DNA from: Candidatus Nitrospira allomarina
GTDB lineage: Bacteria; Nitrospirota; Nitrospiria; Nitrospirales; UBA8639
Direction of reading: 5' to 3'
DNA: 64,000 nt
NCBI RefSeq assembly: GCF_032050975.1
Contig: NZ_CP116967.1
Span: 3,593,001 to 3,657,000, forward strand
In this document: positions 28,034-37,978 of the stretch, piece after piece
Numbering within the stretch: the first letter of the stretch is position 1
How the letters are laid out: each line of letters begins with the position of its first letter
Notes under the pieces: generated by a model
Seen by the model: the letters and a program-made list of their open reading frames with translations, nothing else
The model's database searches: none
Told to the model about the DNA's origin: nothing
Position numbers and translations under genes: made by a program

Positions 28034-28252
28034 ATGGAAGATCTCACACTCACAATTGAAGGCATGAGCTGCGGGCATTGTGTGCAAGGTATCACCAACA
28101 TCCTTTCCAAGTTGAAGGGCGTGAAGGTGGATCAGGTGAAAATTGGGGAGGCCACCCTTGGCTTTTATCCGCAGACCATCACACCCGACCAAATTATTCA
28201 CGCGATCGAGGAGGAAGGCTACAAAGCCCGGCTCAGCATGGAGGCCGTATGA
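28034..28252 (+). CDS. copZ: CopZ-like copper chaperone (HMA domain)
   Basis: A 72-aa heavy-metal-associated domain protein that carries Cu(I) in the cytoplasm. The metal motif is GMSCGHC near residue 10-16, and the ferredoxin-like fold ends with HAIEEEGYKARL. An ACGGAGG site precedes the ATG. Its stop overlaps the start of the next small gene (ATGA). Copper delivery to the CopA pump encoded 360 bases downstream is the expected role. Confidence 0.92.
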   Translation: MEDLTLTIEGMSCGHCVQGITNILSKLKGVKVDQVKIGEATLGFYPQTITPDQIIHAIEEEGYKARLSMEAV

Positions 28253-28389
28253 ACACCATCGAATGGATCGTCATCATCGGTGGGCTATCGGCTATTGCCT
28301 GGGTCAATTGGTACTTCTTCATGGCTCAAGCTGTTGCAGCCAAGCGGGTGCAGAGGAAGACGGAACTCAGGACATCAGCCCCACGATGA
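28249..28389 (+). CDS. 46-aa single-span membrane protein in the copper operon
   Basis: A small frame overlapping copZ by four bases (ATGA), hence translationally coupled. It encodes one membrane helix (IEWIVIIGGLSAIAWVNWYFF) and a short basic tail. A nearly identical helix begins some small membrane-anchored cupredoxin-domain proteins, as far as I recall. This copy has no cupredoxin domain, so it may be a shortened relative or a separate small regulator of the pump. The overlap with copZ and the uninterrupted frame support a real gene. Confidence 0.7.
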   Translation: MNTIEWIVIIGGLSAIAWVNWYFFMAQAVAAKRVQRKTELRTSAPR

Positions 28390-28421
28390 ACGATCAATGA
28401 AACCGTAACGCCCTAGCTTCC

Positions 28422-28510
28422 TTGTCATCCTGAGTGCAACGAAGAATCTCGTTCAGCGTGGAAGTCTGCACCTGGGCACAGATCCTTCGCCGAACGGCTC
28501 AGGATGACAA
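28422..28510. repeat. CATCCTGAG-type inverted repeat
   Basis: Perfect 13-bp arms (TTGTCATCCTGAG at 28422-28434, CTCAGGATGACAA at 28498-28510) with an inner matching pair (CGAAGAATCT / AGATCCTTCG). It lies between the small membrane protein and copA. Partial copies recur at 38.7, 48.9, 49.4, 54.1, 58.6 and 60.4 kb. Confidence 0.75.
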
Positions 28511-28615
28511 CGGGGTGGGAGGCCAAGCAAGAACGTGCAGACTTTTTACATGCCTGAAAATTGAAATCAACAATCTTATCCATCAGCATCGAGCCGACAG
28601 AATAGGAAATCGGAC

Positions 28616-31042
28616 ATGAATACCGTCATCGCCAAACCAGAGAGCAGACGATCACATCCTCCCGTGAGGAAACGGGACGAATCCGCCGACATGAGCCCTC
28701 CCCGACGGGTCAGTCTTTCGGTCGGCGGCATGACCTGCGCCGCCTGCCAAATCCGCGTGCAACGTGCGCTGGACAAAGAACCCGGCGTCATTCAGGCCTC
28801 AGTCAATTTGATGTTGAAATCGGCGGAGGTGACCTACGATCCGGTCACCACGACACCGGATGCGGTCAGACGGGCCATTACACAGACCGGATATGAAGCG
28901 GAGATCCATTCGTCGGATCACACGGACCAGGATGAGCAGGCACAACAGGAACAAAAGCAGGCGGAGGAATTTCGATCATTTCGCAACAAGGCGGTGGTCA
29001 GCGGAATCCTCGGGGTGGTTGCCATGGTGCTCTCCATGCCGCTCATGAGTGCCGCACCCACACACCCGCACGGTGGGGTGACCGATCCGTTCATGCACTG
29101 GATCATGGGATGGATGACACCCGTTCTGACATCATTCGCTCCCGATCTCTATGCGATACATCCAAACATCCTGGCATTCACCCTGCTCGCCATGACCGTC
29201 TTCGTCATGACCTGGGCAGGCAGACATTTTTATACGCGGGCCTGGGCCGCCTTCCGCCATCATTCCGCCGACATGAATACCCTGGTGGCGGTTGGCACCG
29301 GCGCGGCCTTCCTCTTCTCCCTCCTCGCCACCCTCGCGCCCGAGATCTTTTTGAGGCGAGGCATGGCGCCGGAACTCTATTATGAAGCCGTCATCATGAT
29401 CATTGCGTTGATTTTGACGGGTAATGCACTTGAATCAAGAGCCAAACGCCAAACATCGGCGGCCTTGCGAAAACTCATGACGCTTCAACCCCGAACCGCC
29501 CGGATCATCCGGGATGGCCGGGAACAGGAGATCCCGGTGGAAGACATGCGCACCGGGGACACCGTGCTGGTCCGTCCCGGAGATCGCATCCCCGTGGATG
29601 GCACCTTTCTCGCCGGAACCTGCTCGGTCGACGAATCGATGCTGACGGGAGAATCCATGCCCGTCGACAAACAGCCCGGCGATCGCCTGATCGGAGGCAC
29701 CATGAATACCACCGGCGCGTTTCAGTACCACGCCACGACCTTGGGCTCAGACAGTGTGCTCTCTCGCATAGTGCAACTCATGCGCGAGGCCCAGGGGTCA
29801 CGTGCGCCCATTCAAAAACTGGCCGACCGTGTCAGCGGGATTTTTGTTCCCGTGGTTCTCTCATTGGCGATTGCGACATTTATGGTGTGGTTTGTGGTGG
29901 CGGATACCGCCCCTGCCATTCGCGCCCTGGTTGCCGCCGTGTCGGTACTGATCATCGCCTGCCCCTGTGCGATGGGATTGGCCGTGCCCACAGCCGTCAT
30001 GGTGGCTACCGGAAAAGGAGCCGACCTGGGCATACTCATCAAAGGTGGAGAAGCGCTCCAACGGGCAAGCCAGGTCACGACCATCGTCATGGACAAAACC
30101 GGGACGCTCACCGAAGGACAACCGGCCGTCACCGAAATTCTGTCGGCCCCCGGTACCACACACACCGCACAAGAAATCCTTCGTCTCGTCGCCTCGGTGG
30201 AACGTTCATCGGAACATCCGCTCGGCCAAGCCATCGTGCGGCATGCCACAACCCAGAAATACCCCTTGTCTCCGGTGCACGCGTTTCAAGCGATGACGGG
30301 ACGGGGTGCCGTGGGAGTGGTCGAAGACTACAAAGTCGCCGTGGGAAACCAGGCCCTGATGTCTGAGTTGGGAATCCAGACCGGCGCAATTCAACAGGAT
30401 GTCGAGCGGTTCGCCAGAGAAGGGAAAACCCCCGTGTATGTGGGCATCGACGGAACCGTGGCCGCTTTAGTGGCCATTGCCGACCCGCTGAAAGCCTCGT
30501 CTCGTGAGGTTGTCGACCGCTTGCACCGGCTGGGGTATCAGGTGATGATGCTCACGGGCGACCATCAACGCACCGCAGAAGCCGTGGCACAAATGGCCGG
30601 GATCACACGGGTCGTGGCGGGCGTCTTACCCGAAGGAAAGGTGGCGGAAATCACGCGGCTCCAGGCAAAAGGAGAAGTCGTCGCCATGGTCGGTGACGGC
30701 ATGAACGACGCACCCGCCCTCGCCCAGGCGGATATCGGCATTGCCATGGGAGCAGGGTCCGATATTGCCATCGAAGCCGGCGATGTCACCCTCATGCGCA
30801 ACGATCTGCGAGCGGTCGGGTCCGCCATCGAGTTGGCCCGGCAGACGATGAAGACCATGAAGCAAAATTTGTTCTGGGCCTTCATTTATAATGTCGTGGG
30901 CATCCCGGTTGCGGCCGGTATCCTCTACCCCATCTGGGGCATCATGCTCAGCCCCATCCTGGCCAGTGCCGCCATGGCCTTCAGCTCCGTCAGTGTCGTC
31001 ACCAACAGCCTCCGCCTCCGCATGTGGTCGCCGGAGAACTGA
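28616..31042 (+). CDS. copA: Copper-exporting P1B-type ATPase
   Basis: An 808-aa Cu(I) efflux pump of the inner membrane. One N-terminal metal-binding domain has GGMTCAAC near residue 40. The actuator loop carries LTGES. The membrane metal site is the CPC motif in [15 protein letters not shown] (about residue 447). The phosphorylated Asp lies in DKTGTLTEG (about 493), followed by the SEHPLG His-Pro of P1B pumps and [10 protein letters not shown] (about 692). An unusual Q/E-rich linker ([14 protein letters not shown]) joins the HMA domain to the first helix. It belongs functionally with CopZ and the Cys-tailed sigma factor, but is separated from copZ by a repeat hairpin. Confidence 0.95.
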   Translation: MNTVIAKPESRRSHPPVRKRDESADMSPPRRVSLSVGGMTCAACQIRVQRALDKEPGVIQASVNLMLKSAEVTYDPVTTTPDAVRRAITQTGYEAEIHSSDHTDQDEQAQQEQKQAEEFRSFRNKAVVSGILGVVAMVLSMPLMSAAPTHPHGGVTDPFMHWIMGWMTPVLTSFAPDLYAIHPNILAFTLLAMTVFVMTWAGRHFYTRAWAAFRHHSADMNTLVAVGTGAAFLFSLLATLAPEIFLRRGMAPELYYEAVIMIIALILTGNALESRAKRQTSAALRKLMTLQPRTARIIRDGREQEIPVEDMRTGDTVLVRPGDRIPVDGTFLAGTCSVDESMLTGESMPVDKQPGDRLIGGTMNTTGAFQYHATTLGSDSVLSRIVQLMREAQGSRAPIQKLADRVSGIFVPVVLSLAIATFMVWFVVADTAPAIRALVAAVSVLIIACPCAMGLAVPTAVMVATGKGADLGILIKGGEALQRASQVTTIVMDKTGTLTEGQPAVTEILSAPGTTHTAQEILRLVASVERSSEHPLGQAIVRHATTQKYPLSPVHAFQAMTGRGAVGVVEDYKVAVGNQALMSELGIQTGAIQQDVERFAREGKTPVYVGIDGTVAALVAIADPLKASSREVVDRLHRLGYQVMMLTGDHQRTAEAVAQMAGITRVVAGVLPEGKVAEITRLQAKGEVVAMVGDGMNDAPALAQADIGIAMGAGSDIAIEAGDVTLMRNDLRAVGSAIELARQTMKTMKQNLFWAFIYNVVGIPVAAGILYPIWGIMLSPILASAAMAFSSVSVVTNSLRLRMWSPEN

Positions 31043-31072
31043 GGATCGTCAGCCAACTTGATGGGCCCAGGC

Positions 31073-31106
31073 AGCCGGGAAGAAACGAATCCATTTCCTC
31101 CCGGCT
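31073..31106 (+). terminator. Hairpin after copA
   Basis: AGCCGGGA (31073-31080) pairs with TCCCGGCT (31099-31106), 30 bases after the copA stop. No T run follows. The remainder up to 31421 shows no convincing gene. Confidence 0.5.
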
Positions 31107-31421
31107 TCTCATCGTTCCGGTATCTGGCTTCAGGAATTGGAGCCAACGTTTTTTATTAGCTCTCACAACAGCGTTCCGGCTGATCTGTTGTCTCAACATA
31201 TCTCGAATCCTTTTCAACGCTGTCGGCACGCCATGCCACACAAAGGGCTCACGGATTTGCCCTCGTCAGAGGCCAGCCATATGTCGCGTGTCTAACCTTT
31301 TCGTTTTTTTCTCCTTCCCAATCCTTATATTTCGCCTTCTGACGGAAGTGGAAGAACTTTGCCAACCTTGGAAGGAACGCCCATTTGATACAATTATGGG
31401 TTACCCCTGGACAGAGACACT

Positions 31422-32438
31422 ATGACTTCTTTTGCACCTGAAACCGCATTGATCCAAATGACACCCTACGGCCTGTACTGTCCTCAGGGGAGGTTTTACA
31501 TCGATCCGGTCCGGGGACCGGTCGAGCGGGCGGTCATCACCCACGGACATGCCGATCATGCCAGAAATGTGGCGGAGACCTATTTCAGCACCTTTGGATC
31601 CTCACCGATTTTGCAGAAACGTTTATCCAACGACATTTCTTTGCGCACGGTTTCCTATGGTGACCCGTTTACTCTTGGGGATACCACAGTCAGTTTGCAC
31701 CCGGCCGGCCATATTTTAGGTTCGGCTCAGGTCCGCGTGGAGCATCAAGGAGAGGTCTGGGTGGTGACCGGGGATTTCAAACGGGACCACGATCCGACCT
31801 GTCAGCCGTTTGAGGTTGTTCCCTGCGATACGTTGATCAGCGAAGCCACGTTTGCCCTTCCGATTTATCGTTGGCCTCCTGCCGGGCAGGTGGCCCGGGA
31901 TATCCTGGCGTGGTGGGACGAAAACATCGAACTCCACCAGGTCTCGGTTTTGTTTTGCTACGCATTGGGGAAGGCACAGCGCGTACTGGCTGAGCTCAAT
32001 AAACTCACCGACCGCAAAGTCTTTCTGCATGGTGCCATCCTACCCATCGTGGATATCTATCGAGAAGCGGGCATTGCCATGTTGCCGACGGAGAAAATCG
32101 ACCTCCAGAATAAACGGGACTATGCCGGTGAACTGATCCTAGCCCCTCCCGGCGCGCTGGGATCGCCCTGGATGCGACGGTTTAAAGGCGCTCAGACCGG
32201 GTTTTGTTCAGGCTGGATGCGGGTGCGCGGCAATCGCCGTCGCGGTGGATATGATCGGGGCTTTGTCCTGTCCGATCACGCAGACTGGCCATCGCTGCTG
32301 CAAACGTTTGACGACAGCCGGGCGAGTCGTATCCAACTGCATCACGGATTTTCCGACATCCTGGTGCGGTACCTTGGCGAGCAGGGTGTGGATGCGATCA
32401 GCCTGGGATCACCTTTTGCGGATCCGGAGTCGGTATGA
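31422..32438 (+). CDS. Ligase-associated metallo-beta-lactamase DNA exonuclease
   Basis: A 338-aa nuclease of the beta-CASP/metallo-beta-lactamase group, known as the ligase-associated DNA exonuclease. The metal motif is THGHADHARN (residues about 40-49), with further ligands in HPAGHILGSAQV and GDFKRDHD, and a late VLSDHADWP. It probably trims DNA ends for the ligase encoded next. Its stop overlaps the ligase start by four bases (ATGA). It is the first gene of a four-gene unit. Confidence 0.92.
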   Translation: MTSFAPETALIQMTPYGLYCPQGRFYIDPVRGPVERAVITHGHADHARNVAETYFSTFGSSPILQKRLSNDISLRTVSYGDPFTLGDTTVSLHPAGHILGSAQVRVEHQGEVWVVTGDFKRDHDPTCQPFEVVPCDTLISEATFALPIYRWPPAGQVARDILAWWDENIELHQVSVLFCYALGKAQRVLAELNKLTDRKVFLHGAILPIVDIYREAGIAMLPTEKIDLQNKRDYAGELILAPPGALGSPWMRRFKGAQTGFCSGWMRVRGNRRRGGYDRGFVLSDHADWPSLLQTFDDSRASRIQLHHGFSDILVRYLGEQGVDAISLGSPFADPESV

Positions 32439-34051
32439 AACGGTTTGCCACTCTTTACCGGGCTCTGGATCAGACCACCTCGACGAACATCAAGCTCGCC
32501 GCCCTGCGGCGGTATTTCGAGTCGGTCCCACCGGCCGATGCGGCCTGGGCGGTGTATTTTCTGTCCGGCCGCCGGTTCAAGCGCATGGTGGGACCGGCCA
32601 ATTTGCGGCAGTGGATGATCGAAGCGTCGAATCTTCCGGCCTGGCTGGTGGAGGAAACGTACGCCAGTGTCGGAGACCTGGCTGAAACTGCGGCGCTGTT
32701 GACCGATACCCAAGCGCCAACTTCAATCAACCATTCCCTATCGGAATGGATGGAGAAAGAAATGCTGGTATTAGGCACGGAACCTCCGGACCAACAGCGC
32801 CTGCGGATCCAAAGTTGGTGGCAACATCTGGATTACGATACGTGCTATTTGGTGAATAAACTCCTGACCGGCTCGCTCCGGGTGGGTGTCTCCCATCTTC
32901 TCGTCGCCCGCGCATTAGCCGACAGCGCCAATTTACCTCGGCCGGTCATTCTGCACCGGCTGATGGGCCATTGGGAACCAACCCCACAATTTTATGACCA
33001 ATTGACCGCTCCGGATGACGGCTCCACCGATCATTCCCGCCCGTATCCTTTTTGTCTGGCCAGCCCCTTGGAGCAACAGAAAACTCTTCAGGAGTTGAAG
33101 ACGCAATTGGGAGACGCGCGCGAGTGGTTGGTGGAATGGAAGTGGGATGGCATCCGGGCTCAACTCTTGCGACGGCCCGGGGCCTGTTACATCTGGACCC
33201 GCGGGGAAGAACTGGTCACCGATCGCTATCCTGAAGTGCGGGACGCCGCGTATGGGTTACCTGAAGGCACCGTGCTCGACGGAGAAATCCTGGCCTGGTC
33301 GGAGGAGACAGGCGTGATGCCCTTTACGATCCTGCAACGCCGGCTCGGCCGCAAGACCGTCGGCAAAAAACTTCTGCAAGACATTCCCATTTGTTTCATG
33401 GCCTATGATCTCATCGAGCATGAAGGCCAGGACATGCGTCAGCATACAACGACGGAACGGCGTGCCCTGCTGGATACGCTCCTCAAACAAGCCGGACCGG
33501 TTTTGAAAATTTCACCGCTGCTGTCCGTCACCAGTTGGAAGGAGGCCGCACAGTGGCAGGCGGAATCGCGGGGGCGACTCGTGGAAGGGTTGATGTTGAA
33601 ACACCGGGACGCCCTGTACGAAGTCGGGCGCCGTCGCGGGCATTGGTGGAAATGGAAAATCACCCCTCACACCCTCGATACGGTCATGATGTATGCCCAA
33701 CCCGGCCACGGGCGCCGCGCGAATTTATACACCGACTATACGTTCGGCGTGTGGCAGGATCAGGAATTGGTTCCGATTGCCAAAGCCTATTCCGGACTGA
33801 CCAATGAGGAAATTTATGAACTGGATAAATGGATACGGCAACATACCCTCAAACGATTCGGGCCCGTGCGCTCCGTGAAACCCGAACAAGTTTTTGAATT
33901 GGCCTTCGAGGCGATCAACCGGTCATCCCGCCACAAATCGGGCGTGGCCGTGCGGTTTCCCCGCATTGCCCGATGGCGACGGGACCTTCATCCCAAAGAT
34001 GCCGACTCGCTTGCCGATGTTCATTCCCTGCCCGGGACGGGAACCGCATGA
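32435..34051 (+). CDS. ATP-dependent DNA ligase (LigB/LigC-like)
   Basis: A 538-aa ligase. An N-terminal helical DNA-binding domain (about 1-200) precedes the nucleotidyltransferase core with the adenylated lysine Lys236 in EWKWDGIRAQ. Later motifs are TVLDGEILAW, FMAYDLIEHEG, EGLMLKH and WWKWK, followed by an OB domain. It seals nicks during repair and is distinct from the NAD-dependent replicative enzyme. ATGA overlaps link it to the genes on both sides. Confidence 0.95.
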   Translation: MKRFATLYRALDQTTSTNIKLAALRRYFESVPPADAAWAVYFLSGRRFKRMVGPANLRQWMIEASNLPAWLVEETYASVGDLAETAALLTDTQAPTSINHSLSEWMEKEMLVLGTEPPDQQRLRIQSWWQHLDYDTCYLVNKLLTGSLRVGVSHLLVARALADSANLPRPVILHRLMGHWEPTPQFYDQLTAPDDGSTDHSRPYPFCLASPLEQQKTLQELKTQLGDAREWLVEWKWDGIRAQLLRRPGACYIWTRGEELVTDRYPEVRDAAYGLPEGTVLDGEILAWSEETGVMPFTILQRRLGRKTVGKKLLQDIPICFMAYDLIEHEGQDMRQHTTTERRALLDTLLKQAGPVLKISPLLSVTSWKEAAQWQAESRGRLVEGLMLKHRDALYEVGRRRGHWWKWKITPHTLDTVMMYAQPGHGRRANLYTDYTFGVWQDQELVPIAKAYSGLTNEEIYELDKWIRQHTLKRFGPVRSVKPEQVFELAFEAINRSSRHKSGVAVRFPRIARWRRDLHPKDADSLADVHSLPGTGTA

Positions 34052-36528
34052 GCACAGGCACACGAATCGACGCGTATTTCACGGCAAAAGGGTGGACCCG
34101 ATTCCGCTTTCAACGGGAAGCCTGGCGGGCTTATCGACAAGGGCACTCGGGGTTGATCTATTCCCCGACCGGTAGCGGAAAAACGTTGGCCGCCTGGCTC
34201 GGGCCGGTTCGTCGCGCGCTCGAGACCCCCGCCGTCAACAAAGGGTTGCAGGTGTTGTGGATTACTCCGCTGCGCGCGTTGGCCAACGACCTGGCCGCGA
34301 ATCTACGGGATTCGGTCGAAGCTCTGGATCTGCCCTGGCGAGTGGAGATCCGGACGGGCGATACAGGCTCATCCGTCCGTTCCCGACAACGCCAAAAGCC
34401 TCCGGAGGCTCTCATCACCACCCCCGAAAGTTTGTCATTGCTGTTGAGCTACCCTGAAGGAGAGCAATGGTTTTCCCGACTGCATACCGTGATCGTCGAC
34501 GAATGGCATGAACTCATCGGAACCAAACGCGGGGTTCAGCTTGAATTGTGTCTGGCCCGACTTCGACGCTGGCGGCCGGACCTGCAGACCTGGGGTCTCT
34601 CGGCCACATTGGGGAATGTCGATGAGGCGATGGAGGCCTTGCTGGGTCCGCATGGGAAAGGAATCATGATTCAGGATTCGCAGCCCAAAACCACTCACAT
34701 CGAGGCGGTTCTCCCGGTCTCAGCCGGAAAGTTTCCCTGGAGCGGCCACCTGGGTCTTCAGCTTCTTCCTCAGGTCATCGAACTTTTGGAAAACAGCAAC
34801 ACCACCCTGCTGTTTACCAATACGAGGGCGCAGGCCGAACAGTGGGCGGAAGCCCTTGGTAAAGCCCGGCCCGACTGGACGCCGGAAATCGATCTCCACC
34901 ATGGATCGATCGATCAGTCGTTGCGTCATCGTATCGAGGAAAAATTGCGGGCCGGGGCCGTGCGCTGCGTGGTGTGCACCTCATCTCTGGACCTTGGGGT
35001 GGATTTCAGCACGGTGGACCAGGTGATTCAGGTGGGAAGTCCAAAGGGCATTGCCCGCCTGTTGCAACGGGCCGGCCGCAGCGGCCATCAACCGGGCGCC
35101 GAATCCCGGGTGGTGTGCGTCCCCACGCATGCATTTGAACTCGTCGAAATCGCCGCGGCCCGGCATGCGGCGGAAGCCGGGTTTTTGGAATCCCGACCCC
35201 CTCTCCGGTCGTGTCTGGATGTGCTCGCGCAGCATCTCATTACGATCGCCCTGGGCAGCGGATTTGAACCTGAAGCGATGCGCGAAGAAATTGAATCCAC
35301 AATGGCGTTCGTCGGCCTTCAGGACGCGCAATGGCAATGGGTGTTGGACTTTATCACCCGGGGAGGCCAAACGCTGCAGGGCTATCCGCAGTTCCATAAA
35401 GTCAACGAGAGTCAGGGGGTCTATCGGGTGGAGGATCGACGTCTTGCCGCCCATCACCGGATGAGTATCGGGACGATCACCAGCAACACGGCCATGCAGG
35501 TCCGGTGGCTACGCGGTGGGCTCCTCGGTCATATTGAAGAGGATTTTATCGCCAAGCTCAGAAAAAACGATCGCTTCCTCTTTGCCGGCCGACTGGTCAA
35601 ATTGATGATGGTCCAGGACATGACCGCCTACGTGCAGCATGCGACGAACGGCGCGCGAACGGTCCCTCGATGGCAGGGCGGGCGCATGCCGCTCAGTAGT
35701 GAGTTGGCCGACAGCGTCTTGGCGCTGCTCGGACGATCGCGAACGGAGGACGTCCCCGACCCCGAAATGCGGGCCATCCGGGATCTCCTGACAATCCAAA
35801 GCCGCTGGTCTCGCATCCCCGATCCCTCCATCCTGTTGTGCGAGATGGTGAGGGGACGGGAAGGGGTCAGCCTGTTTTGTTACCCCTTCGGCGGGCGCCT
35901 GGTGCATGAAGGCCTGGCGACCCTCCTGGCCTACAGGTTGACCCGCCTCCGTCCAATGACCTTCAAACTTTCCGCTAACGACTACGGGTTCGAATTATTA
36001 TCGAAAGAAAACCCCGACCTGGACGAAACACTTCTTGCAAAGATGTTGACGACCCAGAATTTGTTGGAGGATCTTCACGGGTGTATGAACACCACAGAAC
36101 TCGCCCGGCGGCAGTTTCGGGATATCGCGCGCATCGCCGGACTCGTTTTTCAGGGATATCCGGGAAAGAATAAAACCACCAAACAGATTCAGGCCTCCAG
36201 TAGTCTCATTTACGATGTGTTCACCGCTTATGATCCCCACAACCTTCTTCTCGATCAAGCGTGGCGCGAGGTCTTGGAGAACCAACTTCAATCGACCCGA
36301 CTGGCCGGGATCCTCGAGCGCATCGTCACTCAAACCCTCGTTCTGACCCATCCCAAACGCCTGACGCCCCTGGCCTTTCCGCTCTGGGCCGAGCGAATAC
36401 AAAGTCAAACGATTTCCAGCGAAACCTGGCGGGAACGCGTGCTGAACATGATTGCCTCGCTGGAGAAGGAATCCCCCGAGCGTCGGAATGTCAAAATGGC
36501 ACGCGTGCTGACCGGTCATCGCAGATGA
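34048..36528 (+). CDS. Ligase-associated DEXH-box helicase (Lhr-core type)
   Basis: An 826-aa superfamily 2 helicase. Motif I is SPTGSGKT, motif II DEWH (VIVDEWHELIG), motif III LSATLG and motif VI QRAGRSGHQPG. A winged-helix part and the Lhr-specific C-terminal domain follow. It translocates on single-stranded DNA. The start is the ATGA overlap with the ligase stop; an open frame runs further upstream but only as a shadow of the ligase. Bacterial clusters of this helicase with ligase, exonuclease and PdeM are known. Confidence 0.95.
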   Translation: MSTGTRIDAYFTAKGWTRFRFQREAWRAYRQGHSGLIYSPTGSGKTLAAWLGPVRRALETPAVNKGLQVLWITPLRALANDLAANLRDSVEALDLPWRVEIRTGDTGSSVRSRQRQKPPEALITTPESLSLLLSYPEGEQWFSRLHTVIVDEWHELIGTKRGVQLELCLARLRRWRPDLQTWGLSATLGNVDEAMEALLGPHGKGIMIQDSQPKTTHIEAVLPVSAGKFPWSGHLGLQLLPQVIELLENSNTTLLFTNTRAQAEQWAEALGKARPDWTPEIDLHHGSIDQSLRHRIEEKLRAGAVRCVVCTSSLDLGVDFSTVDQVIQVGSPKGIARLLQRAGRSGHQPGAESRVVCVPTHAFELVEIAAARHAAEAGFLESRPPLRSCLDVLAQHLITIALGSGFEPEAMREEIESTMAFVGLQDAQWQWVLDFITRGGQTLQGYPQFHKVNESQGVYRVEDRRLAAHHRMSIGTITSNTAMQVRWLRGGLLGHIEEDFIAKLRKNDRFLFAGRLVKLMMVQDMTAYVQHATNGARTVPRWQGGRMPLSSELADSVLALLGRSRTEDVPDPEMRAIRDLLTIQSRWSRIPDPSILLCEMVRGREGVSLFCYPFGGRLVHEGLATLLAYRLTRLRPMTFKLSANDYGFELLSKENPDLDETLLAKMLTTQNLLEDLHGCMNTTELARRQFRDIARIAGLVFQGYPGKNKTTKQIQASSSLIYDVFTAYDPHNLLLDQAWREVLENQLQSTRLAGILERIVTQTLVLTHPKRLTPLAFPLWAERIQSQTISSETWRERVLNMIASLEKESPERRNVKMARVLTGHRR

Positions 36529-37205
36529 ATGCCAGGCAAGCCGGTCATCATCAAGAAATGGTCATTGACTGCGCGGGAGAAACCCTCATTCTCCATAGTA
36601 AACGAGCCATCTATCGTCCCTTCACCAGGACATTGCTGGTGGCTGATATCCATCTGGGGAAAGAAGCGGCCTTCGGACGGGCCGGCCTGGCCATGCCGTA
36701 TGGGATTCATCCCTCGAATCTTCTGCGTCTTTCACAACTCATTGCCTGGTGTCGCCCGGATCAGCTGATCGTGCTCGGCGATTTAATGCACACCGCCCCT
36801 GGGCAGGACGAAACGTGGCCGGATGAATTCTTACAGTGGCTGAAATCTCATTCGTCCTTGGACATCGCCGTGGTGGCCGGCAATCATGATCGGGTAAAGG
36901 GCCGGGAGATGTTCGGGTCGCAGGTCAGGTGGCTCCATGAACCCCATGTCTCGGCGCCCTTTGCCTATGCCCATCAACCCATGTCTTGTCAGGGACTGTT
37001 TACACTCGCCGGGCATCTTCATCCCACCTATTTACTTGCCAGCCGTGGAGACCGTCTCCGGAGCCCGGTCTTCTGGTTTCGGCCCGACTCTGCGGTCCTC
37101 CCTGCCTTCGGGACGTTTACCGGGGGATACAATATCTCACGCATTCCCGGCGACCGAATTTTTTTTATCGGCACCGAGGAGATCATTGAAATTCCACCAC
37201 GCTGA
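36525..37205 (+). CDS. pdeM: Ligase-associated DNA endonuclease PdeM (metallophosphoesterase)
   Basis: A 226-aa calcineurin-like phosphoesterase. Metal motifs are ADIHLGK, VLGDLMH, AGNHDR and AGHLHPTY in order. It is the fourth partner of the Lhr-core/ligase/exonuclease set; related enzymes are Mn-dependent DNA endonucleases or phosphodiesterases. It is coupled to the helicase stop by ATGA. The whole unit should process and reseal damaged DNA. Confidence 0.93.
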   Translation: MNARQAGHHQEMVIDCAGETLILHSKRAIYRPFTRTLLVADIHLGKEAAFGRAGLAMPYGIHPSNLLRLSQLIAWCRPDQLIVLGDLMHTAPGQDETWPDEFLQWLKSHSSLDIAVVAGNHDRVKGREMFGSQVRWLHEPHVSAPFAYAHQPMSCQGLFTLAGHLHPTYLLASRGDRLRSPVFWFRPDSAVLPAFGTFTGGYNISRIPGDRIFFIGTEEIIEIPPR

Positions 37206-37365
37206 ACATCATATCCATCGGCTGGAGAAGGCCGTTCCCAACGATGAAGGTGAGCGAATCAATATAAAGAATCGCCCCTCGAGACGACCCGAACGATAGT
37301 CGCACAAAACGTCTGGTTGGAACGTATTGCCCATCTATGCCAAAATGAAAAATGGAGGCGAGTCT

Positions 37366-37602
37366 ATGGCAACGATGAATGTGTCGGTTCCCGATCCCAT
37401 GAAGGACTGGGTGCAGGGTCAAATTGCAACGGGAAAATACGCGAACGCCAGCGATTATGTTCGTCATCTAATCCGGCGGGATCAGGAAAAGGTCGAAGTG
37501 TTACGACGGACACTTCTTGAAGGAGACCGCAGCGGTGTGAGCCGCCGGAAAGTTGAGGATATTATGAACGATGTGAAAAAACGATGTGCAGACCATGAGT
37601 GA
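37366..37602 (+). CDS. parD: ParD-family antitoxin
   Basis: A 78-aa ribbon-helix-helix antitoxin (MNVSVPDPMKDWV, then YANASDYVRHLIRRDQEK) that binds DNA and neutralises ParE. GGAGG precedes ATG 37366. It overlaps the toxin gene by eight bases, the usual arrangement, and should repress its own operon. Confidence 0.92.
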   Translation: MATMNVSVPDPMKDWVQGQIATGKYANASDYVRHLIRRDQEKVEVLRRTLLEGDRSGVSRRKVEDIMNDVKKRCADHE

Positions 37603-37885
37603 GTATCAACTCTCTAAAAAGGCAGACCAGGATCTCCAGCGAACCTATGAATTTTCCATCCAGCAATTCGGACAAAACATGGCGGATGAATATTTCCTCT
37701 CCTTCAGGGATTGCCTGCTGCAGTTGGCCGACAGTCCAACATTGGGAAGAGATTGCAGTGAAATCCTGCCCGAGTATTTTCGCTTCGAATGTGGCCCCCA
37801 CTCAATTTTTTACAAAATGGGAAAGAAACGGATTGTGATCGCCAGAGTCATCCACCAAAGTATGAATCCGGACATCCACATGTAA
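37595..37885 (+). CDS. parE: ParE-family toxin
   Basis: A 96-aa RelE/ParE-fold toxin, with the family pattern LSKKADQDLQRTYEF at the start and FRFECGPHSIFYKMGKKRIVIARVIHQSM at the end, split here by its own conserved F-Y-K core. ParE toxins inhibit gyrase. The frame is intact, so this is one of two toxin-antitoxin loci in the window that look functional. Confidence 0.9.
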   Translation: MSEYQLSKKADQDLQRTYEFSIQQFGQNMADEYFLSFRDCLLQLADSPTLGRDCSEILPEYFRFECGPHSIFYKMGKKRIVIARVIHQSMNPDIHM

Positions 37886-37978
37886 CCGGGGTGGATCGCT
37901 CCGCCACTCTCCCAGGAAACTCCTCTCCTCCCATCCTTCCTACCGAGATCATGTCCAAAGACATCCTTCGATAAACAC

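Noticed and set aside
31043-31421. Overlapping frames on both strands after copA
   Set aside because: None has a ribosome site or recognisable family. A hairpin after copA is the only structure seen.
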